From positions 1 through 64,000 of the IMG/VR virus record IMGVR_UViG_3300035670_000112: a stretch of 64,000 nt of DNA, one strand, 5' to 3'. Under the pieces are notes generated by a model. It saw nothing but the letters and a program-made list of their open reading frames with translations. It was not told where the DNA came from and did no database searches. Positions 24,108 to 31,650 of this stretch are shown here, piece by piece (positions within the stretch are counted from its first letter, which is position 1; the number at the start of each line of letters is the position of its first letter). Position numbers and translations under genes: made by a program. This DNA comes from a virus.

Positions 24108-24710
24108 ATGACAATTTACATCAAACACGCAGGAAATTCAAAACCATTGGAGGTTGATTTCACAGGCACGACATTCGGTGAACTCAAGGCAGCAGCCCCT
24201 CAGGTCAACTGGGAGAACACGAATGTCATCATCCATTCGACACGTACACAGTTGATCAATGACAGTTCATTGATCCCGAATCAGGACAATCTGATCCTGT
24301 TGGTGGTACCTGCACGTAACAAGGCAGGTGCACTGCCATATGCCTCACTGAAGCGGAATGATCTCCTTTCAGAGGTCAGAACGATCATCTCACAGGATCC
24401 CAATGCCTCCTCATACTTCGGGAACTACCCTCAGATGAAGACGGCTGCGATCCTTTCCCTTCTGAACGGTTACTCGTCAACTGCTTCCACTTCAAGTGCA
24501 GATGAACCTCTCATCTCATCGATCGATGAGTTCAAGGTCCTTGAGCAGAAGTACGTTCAGTTGGTCAATGCAGTGAGCGATCTCAACGCATCGTTGGGAG
24601 CACTCGGCAATGTGATCTTTTCAGAGCAGCCTGAGGAGAGTGTCGGAGGAGTGAAGCTCAGTGAGCTTGATGCCGACTTCAGTTTCTTTGAGGCATCCCT
24701 CAGAGGTTGA
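24108..24710 (+). CDS. Ubiquitin-like (beta-grasp) protein with helical extension
   Basis: 200 residues. Residues 1-74 have a beta-grasp order: strand TIYIKHA, strand PLEVDFTG, helix TFGELKAAAP, strand NVIIHSTR, a loop with LINDSSLIPNQD, and strand NLILLVVPAR. Residues 75-200 are mostly helical, with a Ser/Thr-rich linker (STASTSSADE). The protein ends SLRG, so a C-terminal glycine is available for activation; alternatively processing after NKAG (residue 74) would expose a glycine right after the Ubl domain. No sequence identity to ubiquitin is claimed; the call rests on the pattern plus the E2, JAMM and E1 genes that follow. In plasmid PRTRC cassettes a small Ubl gene (protein C) sits in the same order ahead of B, A and ThiF. 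Confidence 0.75.
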   Translation: MTIYIKHAGNSKPLEVDFTGTTFGELKAAAPQVNWENTNVIIHSTRTQLINDSSLIPNQDNLILLVVPARNKAGALPYASLKRNDLLSEVRTIISQDPNASSYFGNYPQMKTAAILSLLNGYSSTASTSSADEPLISSIDEFKVLEQKYVQLVNAVSDLNASLGALGNVIFSEQPEESVGGVKLSELDADFSFFEASLRG

Positions 24711-24723
24711 TGGTATACCGATA

Positions 24724-24768
24724 TGATGGAAGGGGAGGCACAGGTTGCCTTCCTTTCCATTTTTTTTT
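24724..24768 (+). terminator. Strong intrinsic terminator between Ubl and E2 genes
   Basis: ATGGAAGGGGAGGCA pairs with TGCCTTCCTTTCCAT along 15 bp with wobbles only, a 5-nt loop, then nine Ts. It lies 14 nt after the Ubl stop and before the E2 start. Confidence 0.8.
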
Positions 24769-24794
24769 ATCATTCACAGAAAAATCCATTGACA

Positions 24795-25856
24795 ATGAAA
24801 GTATTCAGAATATATTCAGAGAGGTATCAGCAGCATTTCCATTTCAAGGGGGATGGCTTCACTGCAATGCAGACGGATCTGCAGGATTTCGGGAATGACG
24901 CGGAGTTCATTGACCTTTGGAGACAGGACGACACGGACATCATGATCTTACATGCCCCCTATCAAAGGTTATTGAAGACGGTCCATGACATTCTGGAGAC
25001 CGCTGATGATCAGAAGGATCTTTCCATAATGATCAGGTCATATCCCCAACAGGAACTGTATATAACCATACGGATAGGTGATGTGATCACAGACAATTCC
25101 CTTGAGATAGGCAATCTCATAAAGGATGTGTACATCATACAGCAGATGACTCTCTCCAGAACGGGATACAGATTGAATAAACCTCTGATGAGAAGAGGTA
25201 CTTACAATGACCTTGAGATCATGAATGAGTTCATACATCCCCATTCATCGAGGGAAGGCGTAATGTGTCTTGGGAACTCTGAGTTCAGTAGAGCCTATTT
25301 TAACAGAGTGATATTCAGGTTCGACATGTTCGAATATCTGATGTACCTCAAGGCATATCTGTCATGGGAAAGTCTTGAAGGGGGTCCTTACAGAAGGACG
25401 CATGAGTATTATGACAACAGTATCGGTGTAAGGCCTAAGGTTCTCAGTGAGGGAACCATCGACAGTATCCTTAAAAGGATCGATCCCACAGGGTTCAGAC
25501 CAAGGGTGGATATCTCATCCTCATCGATGGAGATCAGGATAGAGGAGAGTGCCGTAAGGGAAATGTTCATTGCAGAAGGCGTACCGATGGCATCGCTTCA
25601 TGGTAAGATCCCATCCACGGAAAGCTTGAGTGATATCCCAAGACATGAGGTGTTCTCCAAACATCTTCTCCTAAAGATAAGATTCAGGGACGTTGAGATC
25701 GTTCCCCAGAGTGAAAGGTTCGATCCAGAGGTGTACAGGGAATATCTTGACAGCGTGTTCTCCTATGTTCCCAGTATCTACATAAAACAGTTGGAACACA
25801 GACTTCAGAGTGAACTTATAGCAACATCACCAGAATTCAAATATGAATTGATATGA
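24795..25856 (+). CDS. E2-like ubiquitin-conjugating enzyme homologue
   Basis: 353 residues from MKVFRIYSERYQQHF; an ATG at 24723-24726 lies inside the terminator hairpin and is rejected. Residues 148-161 read HPHSSREGVMCLGN. Compared with the catalytic segment of eukaryotic E2s such as Rad6 (HPNVYANGEICLDIL), His, Pro, Gly, Cys and Leu fall at identical spacing, making Cys158 the likely thioester cysteine. Upstream strands (LSIMIRSYPQQELYITIRIGD and VYIIQQMTL) fit the E2 sheet. About 190 residues follow the core, with a Ser-rich turn and helices of unknown role; that is much larger than a minimal E2 (about 150). PRTRC protein B is the nearest known relative by position. Overlaps the JAMM gene by 4 nt. 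Confidence 0.8.
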   Translation: MKVFRIYSERYQQHFHFKGDGFTAMQTDLQDFGNDAEFIDLWRQDDTDIMILHAPYQRLLKTVHDILETADDQKDLSIMIRSYPQQELYITIRIGDVITDNSLEIGNLIKDVYIIQQMTLSRTGYRLNKPLMRRGTYNDLEIMNEFIHPHSSREGVMCLGNSEFSRAYFNRVIFRFDMFEYLMYLKAYLSWESLEGGPYRRTHEYYDNSIGVRPKVLSEGTIDSILKRIDPTGFRPRVDISSSSMEIRIEESAVREMFIAEGVPMASLHGKIPSTESLSDIPRHEVFSKHLLLKIRFRDVEIVPQSERFDPEVYREYLDSVFSYVPSIYIKQLEHRLQSELIATSPEFKYELI

Positions 25857-26941
25857 AAGACACAGTAAAGACAAAGAAATACCCAGTGATAACAACCCCT
25901 TTGAGAGGGAGGATACTGATACCTGGTGGAGTGAAAAGAAAGATCGATCAACTCCATAGGAGCATCGGTAATGTGGAGTGGGCAGGATTCATAACCTATG
26001 AGAAGACAGCAGGATCGATGTCAGTACCCAATGAACTTGTTCTCAAGGTACTGGACATATATCCCATGTCAATAGGCACACATTCCTATGTGGAGGCTGA
26101 TAATCATGCCGATGACATGTTGGACCTGTGTGACCGTGTACCGAGTTTCATGGGGTCCAGATACGGACTTGTGCATACACACCATACGATGAACACCTTC
26201 TTCAGTGGAACGGACATCGATGAACTGCATGACAACGTGGACAAGTATTCCTCATACCTGTCACTCATAGTGAACATGAAGGATGAGTATACCGCAAAGA
26301 TCGTCAGTCTTGTGGACGTATCACCTAGAATGGTATCCATAAAGGAGGAGGATGAGGAGACACGGAGTGTACAGATAGGTGACGACACGGTACAGATGCT
26401 CATGGTCGACCTTGATGTGTCCATTGAGAAGGAACATGAGGACGATCCTGTGATATCACTCAGGATAGAGGAGCTCAGAAAGAGGAACAGAGAGAAGGAG
26501 ACGGACTCTCAGAGATCCGTATCACCTACCTCAGGGACTGTGAGGACATCTTCTCCCCCTGTTCAGACAAGGTTCCCTTTCGACACATTCGACATGCCTA
26601 TGACACATCATTATTCCGTGAACAGGTTCAATGCTGAGGTATATCTGAAAAGACTTCTCAGTCTTGACGATACGGTAGGCAATGTGGATCTCTACTCACT
26701 CCTGTTGGAAGAAGCAAGGGATGCCAATGACTACCCTGACTATATCGATATCTACTACGGGGAGATCGCAGAGGAATGCTATAACATGGCAATAAAGATG
26801 GTCGGAGGTGAGAAGGCCGATGAACTCATAAAGCTTGCAGTGGAAAGACTTTCCGACTATGAGAAGGACCCCAATGTCAGCCCTGTGGTCGCCAATGTGA
26901 AGCTGATAATGTCGTCCATACTCAATGTACCCTCACTATGA
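25853..26941 (+). CDS. JAMM/JAB metallopeptidase (deubiquitinase-like)
   Basis: 362 residues. The JAMM signature is complete: Glu42 in VEWAGFI, then H108-T-H110 and S118-G-T-D121 with the canonical 7-residue gap. This zinc site hydrolyses isopeptide bonds or trims Ubl precursors. Residues about 1-170 form the JAB domain; then comes a charged, proline- and serine-containing linker (about 205-240) and a helical C-terminal domain without a known match. PRTRC protein A and other bacterial Ubl operons have a JAB protein in this place. ATGA overlaps with both E2 and E1 genes indicate one translated unit. Confidence 0.93.
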   Translation: MKDTVKTKKYPVITTPLRGRILIPGGVKRKIDQLHRSIGNVEWAGFITYEKTAGSMSVPNELVLKVLDIYPMSIGTHSYVEADNHADDMLDLCDRVPSFMGSRYGLVHTHHTMNTFFSGTDIDELHDNVDKYSSYLSLIVNMKDEYTAKIVSLVDVSPRMVSIKEEDEETRSVQIGDDTVQMLMVDLDVSIEKEHEDDPVISLRIEELRKRNREKETDSQRSVSPTSGTVRTSSPPVQTRFPFDTFDMPMTHHYSVNRFNAEVYLKRLLSLDDTVGNVDLYSLLLEEARDANDYPDYIDIYYGEIAEECYNMAIKMVGGEKADELIKLAVERLSDYEKDPNVSPVVANVKLIMSSILNVPSL

Positions 26942-27612
26942 AGACAGCACACATAAGATTCAACAGTGTCGACTGGTACGGTATACCCAAGGAGATGACC
27001 GTAGGAGGTGCAGGTACCATAGGAAGTTGGCTTACCCTTCTGTTGGCAAGGTCTGGTGACCACGACATCATACTCTATGATGACGATACTGTCAGTGAGG
27101 AGAACATGGCAGGACAACTGTACGGCAGGTCGCATGTAGGCATGCCGAAGGTGGAAGCGATGAAGGATATTCTGAACGGACTTGTGGACATGTCTGGCAA
27201 CATAAGGCTGGACATATACGGCAAGAGGATACAGGAGGGCACTTACGTGTCCCCTGTATGTTTCTCGTGCTTCGATAACATGAAGGCAAGGAAGGACATG
27301 TTCAACAACTGGATGAAGAGGGATGACAGGGAACTCTTCATAGACGGTAGGATGAGCATTGAGACCTATGAGGTCTACACCGTAAGGAAAGGACAGGAGA
27401 AGGAGTATATGGAGACACTGTTCGATGACTCCGAGATACCTGATCAGATATGTTCGCTGAAGGCAACATCACATACAGGGGCACTCATTGCTGGTAGGAT
27501 GATGAGCATGTTCACCAATCATCTGGCGAACAGTGTCTCAGGAATGGACATCAGATCGGTACCATTCAGCTTCAGAGAGGATATGGAATATCACATGATA
27601 ACAACAGTATAA
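26938..27612 (+). CDS. E1-like (ThiF/MoeB family) Ubl-activating enzyme
   Basis: 224 residues. Nucleotide-binding GGAGTIGS (23-30), acidic DDD after the second strand (48-50), EENMAGQLYGRSHVG (54-68), the CFDNMKARK segment (111-119), and candidate catalytic Cys172 in ICSLKATSHTGALIAG. These are the E1/ThiF landmarks; the Arg of the usual N-x-x-R-Q segment is replaced (NMAGQ). It should adenylate the C-terminal Gly of the Ubl. Compact, with no added ubiquitin-fold or FCCH domains, like other bacterial E1s. Overlaps the JAMM gene by 4 nt and the next gene by 1 nt. Confidence 0.92.
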   Translation: MKTAHIRFNSVDWYGIPKEMTVGGAGTIGSWLTLLLARSGDHDIILYDDDTVSEENMAGQLYGRSHVGMPKVEAMKDILNGLVDMSGNIRLDIYGKRIQEGTYVSPVCFSCFDNMKARKDMFNNWMKRDDRELFIDGRMSIETYEVYTVRKGQEKEYMETLFDDSEIPDQICSLKATSHTGALIAGRMMSMFTNHLANSVSGMDIRSVPFSFREDMEYHMITTV

Positions 27613-27971
27613 TGGAAATAGTGGAATATGTTCCCAACAGGGAAAGATGGTCTGATGCTCCGAGGGTCAATGATGTTCAGATAGAGGGTGCAACATGTGT
27701 ATCCCCGCTGTTCAAAAGTTACACGGTCAATTACAACTATGACAATGGACTGTTCGTAAAGGACCCTCATGTGGAAAATGTGATGCGTAACGTGGTACTC
27801 GCAGTATCGACAGGAAGGACGTTCAAACAGCTTCTGTATGAGGTGAGCATGCGACTCGACAGGTCATTGGATGACAGAGTAGGGAGAGAGACCTTTGCAA
27901 AGGTCATAGTGGAAGAGAGGATATCAGGGATATTGAACAGAATAAGGACAGAGAATGAAGGACAGGAATGA
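27612..27971 (+). CDS. Hypothetical last gene of the Ubl operon
   Basis: 119 residues, TAATG junction with the E1 gene and overlap with the next nuclease. An initial strand part (TCVSPLFKSYTVNYNYDNGLFV) and a helical C-terminal half (FKQLLYEVSMRLDRSL...). No family recognised. Coupling to E1 makes it a candidate partner or substrate of the Ubl system. Confidence 0.65.
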   Translation: MEIVEYVPNRERWSDAPRVNDVQIEGATCVSPLFKSYTVNYNYDNGLFVKDPHVENVMRNVVLAVSTGRTFKQLLYEVSMRLDRSLDDRVGRETFAKVIVEERISGILNRIRTENEGQE

Positions 27972-29013
27972 TTATTTCAATTCAAGCGGTGTATCAAGGA
28001 GTCTCCTTGTAAAGCTACTGGATCACCCCAGAAAGGTGAAGATGATGATGGACGGAGTCTATGCGGATCAGACCTCAGATGCACTTGAGAAGGGATCTGC
28101 ATTCGATTCGCTCATGTTCGACACGCGACAGGAGTTCAACTCAAAATACCGTATAGCGGCAACAGCGAATCCGTTCCCTCAACGCAACACCAACAAGGGG
28201 AAGTTCGCATGTGAGTGTGAATCCATAGTGAAACAGATGATAGAGGCCGATGAGTTCTTTGACATCGATAATGTCTACGTGAAGGCCTATGCGGACTCTG
28301 GTATAAAGAATCCAGATATCAGAACCTCCATAAAGGAGTTCGAGGAAGCTGGAGGGAGAGCATATCTTGAGGAACTCTACGCCAATGCGAAATTCATCAC
28401 GCTCTCTCAGGAGGAATTCAACGGTCTGTCGGCCATGAAGGAGTCTCTGATGTCCCATGAGAACATCTCACATTTCTTCTGTGACAGTGTACCAGAGGAT
28501 CATAGGGTGCTCAAAGGGAATGATGAGATGCTGTATCAGGTGGATGTAAGATGGCAGCAGGAGGATCTTGAGTGCAAGGCACTTCTGGACATAGTGTCGA
28601 TAGACCATGAGAGAAGGGTCATAACAGGGATAGACCTCAAGACGACATCCTTCACATCTGCGGATACCACAGGCTCGATATTGAAGTTCAACTATCACTA
28701 TCAGGCAGCATGGTACCGTCTTGCGTTGGAGGCATTCGCTGCTCAAAGATTCGAAGGATTGGACTATACCGTAAGTGATCAGTTCCATTTCATATTCGTC
28801 TATACGGACACTCTGTACCCTCCCACGATATTCACCATGTCATCACATGACATGAAGTGTGCACGTGATGGGGGTCATAGATATGGAAGACCTGTCAAGG
28901 GTATCTGTCAACTGTTGAGCGATCTGAAATGGCATATTGACCATGATGCGTGGGACTATTCAAGGGACACCTATGAGAACGGTACCCTGATCTCCACCAT
29001 CTATGACCGTTGA
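27955..29013 (+). CDS. RecE/Cas4-like PD-(D/E)XK exonuclease
   Basis: 352 residues. The N-terminus (YFNSSGVSRSLLVKLLDHPRKV) resembles the RecE/exonuclease VIII opening; GIDLKTTSF gives the D-x-K of the active site and NYHYQAAWYRLAL the following conserved Q-x-x-x-Y helix. Probably a 5'-3' dsDNA exonuclease that feeds the Sak4-like/SSB recombination pair. No iron-sulfur cysteine cluster is apparent. Confidence 0.8.
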   Translation: MKDRNDYFNSSGVSRSLLVKLLDHPRKVKMMMDGVYADQTSDALEKGSAFDSLMFDTRQEFNSKYRIAATANPFPQRNTNKGKFACECESIVKQMIEADEFFDIDNVYVKAYADSGIKNPDIRTSIKEFEEAGGRAYLEELYANAKFITLSQEEFNGLSAMKESLMSHENISHFFCDSVPEDHRVLKGNDEMLYQVDVRWQQEDLECKALLDIVSIDHERRVITGIDLKTTSFTSADTTGSILKFNYHYQAAWYRLALEAFAAQRFEGLDYTVSDQFHFIFVYTDTLYPPTIFTMSSHDMKCARDGGHRYGRPVKGICQLLSDLKWHIDHDAWDYSRDTYENGTLISTIYDR

Positions 29014-29015
29014 GC

Positions 29016-29861
29016 ATGGAAGGCATCATAAAGGCGACACAGGTATTCGCATCCATACACGTTCAGTTCGCTGTGAACTGCAATGTGACCGATGTGAAGG
29101 ATGACAGGGGCTCTGTGATCACTGTACTTGACAGTAATGGAAGAAGGCTGATCACTCTTGGTGATCTTCTGTACGTGAAGGACCATGGTTGGTATCAATG
29201 TAACCGTATGGACCGTTTACGTGTAAGTGACGGACATGCCATCTACAGGGTGATAACCGCTGAAAGGTCGGACACGTCACTTCTACTTCTTCCTATGTAC
29301 GGAGGTGACAGAGAGAGCTTCAGGTTCTCAGACCTTCTGGTGAATGCCTATTGTTTCAGGGAGGGGTTCTCTCCAGGTAGAATATGGCTGCTGTACAGGA
29401 TACCTCACAGTGATGAGGATGTCCTTACAGATACATTGGACAGTATATCGAAGAATCCATGGTATCTCACACATGAGAGTTTCGGTACTGAGCATATCGT
29501 GGTCACGATGTCCATCCCTGATGGGCATATCGACACTGTCCATAGGTTCTTCAGCGGAAAGTTCTCAAAGTTCACTCAGGAGTACAAGGAGTCGATATAC
29601 AGATTCCATAATATCAATGACAGATACAACAGACTCAGACTCGAGCTGGAAAGACATCCTGTTCTCAAACAGAGAATGGAGACGGATCTTTCCATCACGC
29701 TCGGTGATGAGGATGAACTGAGGTCTGCAATAGTGGAGGATAGGGAGACACTTAAGGTATCCATGCTGATAGATGAGCAGAGAACTGGTATTGAGAAGCA
29801 TCGTAGGGGAACAATGGTTCAAGGCACTCTACGGTCACATGATGTCAAAGGAATTCGATGA
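29016..29861 (+). CDS. Hypothetical protein
   Basis: 281 residues from MEGIIKATQVFASIH; an earlier alternative start overlaps the nuclease. N-terminal half strand-rich, C-terminal half helical (FTQEYKESIYRFHNINDRYNRL...). It overlaps the uracil-DNA glycosylase by 89 nt. No family recognised. Confidence 0.6.
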   Translation: MEGIIKATQVFASIHVQFAVNCNVTDVKDDRGSVITVLDSNGRRLITLGDLLYVKDHGWYQCNRMDRLRVSDGHAIYRVITAERSDTSLLLLPMYGGDRESFRFSDLLVNAYCFREGFSPGRIWLLYRIPHSDEDVLTDTLDSISKNPWYLTHESFGTEHIVVTMSIPDGHIDTVHRFFSGKFSKFTQEYKESIYRFHNINDRYNRLRLELERHPVLKQRMETDLSITLGDEDELRSAIVEDRETLKVSMLIDEQRTGIEKHRRGTMVQGTLRSHDVKGIR

Positions 29862-30477
29862 CCTTGGGCATTTCATAATTGAGGAAAGGAAGAGATACAG
29901 GGTATTCCCTGCTCAGAAGGATGTGTTCAATGCATTCAGATCCACACCTTTCCATGATGTGAAGGTGGTATTCCTGGGGCTTGATCCTTACATACGTGAG
30001 GGTCAGGCCACAGGGTACTCATTCGGTGTCGACATCGATACTGCGATCACAGTACCTCCATCATTGAGGAACATCATCAGAGAAGTGGAGAGTGACCTTG
30101 ATGTCCTGTGTCTTGAGTTCGACCATTCATTGAAAGGTTGGGCACAGCAGGGGGTACTGCTGTTGAATACCGCACTCACGGTCAGAGAGGGACAGACAGG
30201 TTCACATCTTCTCCAATGGAGCGGATTCACTCAGAGTGTACTGAAGGCATTGAACGATAAAGGGGACAATGTGATCTTCATACTGTTGGGAAAGGATGCC
30301 CAGTCGTATGCAAAGTATCTTGACCCGTCAGTGACGAAGGTGATAATGGCACCCCATCCTGCAGCGGAATCGTATGCAGGGGGGAAAGCAGGATTCTTCG
30401 GTAGCAGGATATTCAGTAAGTGCAACAGCATGCTGTACATGCTCGGAAAAGAAGAGATAAATTGGAATATAAAATAA
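29773..30477 (+). CDS. ung: Uracil-DNA glycosylase, family 1
   Basis: 234 residues. FLGLDPYIREGQATGYSFG (about 66-84) matches the water-activating GQDPYH segment with the catalytic Asp kept but Gln and His changed to Leu and Ile. LLLNTALTVREGQTGSH is the conserved middle, and HPAAESYAGGKAGFFGS (about 193) is the HPSPLS leucine-loop segment with the catalytic His kept. Removes uracil from DNA; crAss-like phages often encode one. The altered residues could change specificity, but the core is intact. Confidence 0.88.
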   Translation: MSRELVLRSIVGEQWFKALYGHMMSKEFDDLGHFIIEERKRYRVFPAQKDVFNAFRSTPFHDVKVVFLGLDPYIREGQATGYSFGVDIDTAITVPPSLRNIIREVESDLDVLCLEFDHSLKGWAQQGVLLLNTALTVREGQTGSHLLQWSGFTQSVLKALNDKGDNVIFILLGKDAQSYAKYLDPSVTKVIMAPHPAAESYAGGKAGFFGSRIFSKCNSMLYMLGKEEINWNIK

Positions 30478-30480
30478 ACC

Positions 30481-30717
30481 ATGTATTTAGATTACAAGTG
30501 TACAGTTTGGATGAGGATACGTATACCCGATGAAAGGAATGATAGGGAATACATCCTCAGGATGTTGAAGCAGGGGATGGAGCCTCTGTTCACAGATGAA
30601 GAATATGAGACCCTTTACGATACCTCAGAGGATATGACAGTGGAGGATAACGATGGACAGTCCACAGTAGAGCTGTTCGATGACAATGGTAATGCAATAT
30701 TCAGTAATGGAAAGTGA
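30481..30717 (+). CDS. Hypothetical acidic protein
   Basis: 78 residues (MYLDYKCTVWMRIRIPDERNDREY...). The end is acidic. No family recognised. Confidence 0.55.
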   Translation: MYLDYKCTVWMRIRIPDERNDREYILRMLKQGMEPLFTDEEYETLYDTSEDMTVEDNDGQSTVELFDDNGNAIFSNGK

Positions 30718-30922
30718 AAAAGCGATAATAAACAGATTGGAGCTTGCTTCAGAGCTTGCCCATAGAATGCTTGTGATGGAATGGAAGGACCGTTCTGAGA
30801 GCATGTTCAACGATCCGAAAGCGGGTATTACAGAATATTCTGATGATGCTCAGGAGATATTCAACCATCACTATGACACGATACTTGAAATAATAGAGGA
30901 CATACGGTATGACGCAGCATGA
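30707..30922 (+). CDS. Hypothetical helical protein
   Basis: 71 residues from MESEKAIINRLELASEL; an in-frame start at 30680 would overlap the preceding gene further. Helical, acidic. No family recognised. Confidence 0.55.
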   Translation: MESEKAIINRLELASELAHRMLVMEWKDRSESMFNDPKAGITEYSDDAQEIFNHHYDTILEIIEDIRYDAA

Positions 30923-31157
30923 TAGAGTAGTGGCCCATATAGAGAGCAGATCGTGGTTCACCTATGACGGTATCAGTGCAGGAGTATTGAGCTTCAGTAC
31001 CCGTGAACACGGTAACGTGGGAGATGAGGAGCCAGGTGAGGAGGATATACGGAAGGCACATCAGGTGGCAGGGGAGATACGTGAACGTTTCCCTGTAAGG
31101 AACATCGAGATATCCTCAGTGGATGAATGGACGTATATCCAATTCGAGATGATATGA
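30909..31157 (+). CDS. Hypothetical protein
   Basis: 82 residues (MTQHDRVVAHIESRSWFTYDGISAG...). Alpha/beta, acidic middle. Overlaps both neighbours by a few bases. Confidence 0.55.
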   Translation: MTQHDRVVAHIESRSWFTYDGISAGVLSFSTREHGNVGDEEPGEEDIRKAHQVAGEIRERFPVRNIEISSVDEWTYIQFEMI

Positions 31158-31324
31158 ATGGAACATACGTGTATATCGTAACCCTTACCAAGGACGATGG
31201 GGTCACACGGTTCAAGGTTGCCATTACGGCCGCTGATGATAACGGACTGAGGGACAGGATAGCTGAAGCGTATCCTGATCACGATTGGTATTCACCAGTG
31301 GGTGAAAGATATCAATTGGTATAG
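31154..31324 (+). CDS. Hypothetical small protein
   Basis: 56 residues from MNGTYVYIVTLTKDDG on an ATGA overlap. Compact strand-helix pattern ending WYSPVGERYQLV. Last gene before the promoter/terminator element at 31316-31389. Confidence 0.6.
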   Translation: MNGTYVYIVTLTKDDGVTRFKVAITAADDNGLRDRIAEAYPDHDWYSPVGERYQLV

Positions 31325-31345
31325 TATCGATAGATATTATATTTG
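31316..31345 (+). promoter_or_regulatory. Bacteroidota-type promoter
   Basis: TTG at 31316-31318, 19-bp spacer, TATATTTG at 31338-31345: a near-perfect match, overlapping the end of the preceding gene. Transcripts would start at about 31352 and run directly into the hairpin at 31358-31389. Confidence 0.7.
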
Positions 31346-31357
31346 GATAACATGTGA

Positions 31358-31389
31358 GGGAAGCTGTATATTTGCAGCTTCCCTTTTTT
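31358..31389 (+). terminator. Intrinsic terminator whose loop is a second promoter box
   Basis: Perfect 9-bp stem GGGAAGCTG/CAGCTTCCC with the 8-nt loop TATATTTG (31367-31374) and six Ts. The loop is itself a consensus -7 box, with a TTG 21 bp upstream at 31343-31345. Transcription from it would start near 31381, about 20 nt before the next ATG. Confidence 0.75.
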
Positions 31390-31400
31390 ACATTTCGAGT

Positions 31401-31646
31401 ATGGCGAATTTCTATAACATACAGGGTCAATGTGCAGCTTTTGTGGCTGGTAGACTCAGTGACCTTCAATGGAGGAACATATCTCATGTGGAGAGAGATG
31501 GAAAGCAGTGTATACTGCATATGAAGAATGGGGATGTATATGAACTTTCAATTAAAAGAAGAGAAGATGAAAGAACCGATGCCTATGCACTCTTGCATAA
31601 GAGTGTGGTTGGAGAAGACATCGACCCGAAAACCATCAGTTCCTGA
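31401..31646 (+). CDS. Hypothetical protein
   Basis: 81 residues from MANFYNIQGQCAAFVAG; the start fits the promoter in the terminator loop. Strand-rich core (HVERDGKQCILHMKNGDVYELSI) suggests a small beta-barrel domain. No family recognised. Confidence 0.6.
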   Translation: MANFYNIQGQCAAFVAGRLSDLQWRNISHVERDGKQCILHMKNGDVYELSIKRREDERTDAYALLHKSVVGEDIDPKTISS

Positions 31647-31650
31647 ACTG

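Noticed and set aside
24723-24794. Upstream in-frame start for the E2-like gene
   Set aside because: The ATG lies in the stem of a strong terminator and the extra 24 residues are unlike an E2 start; the ATG at 24795 is preferred.
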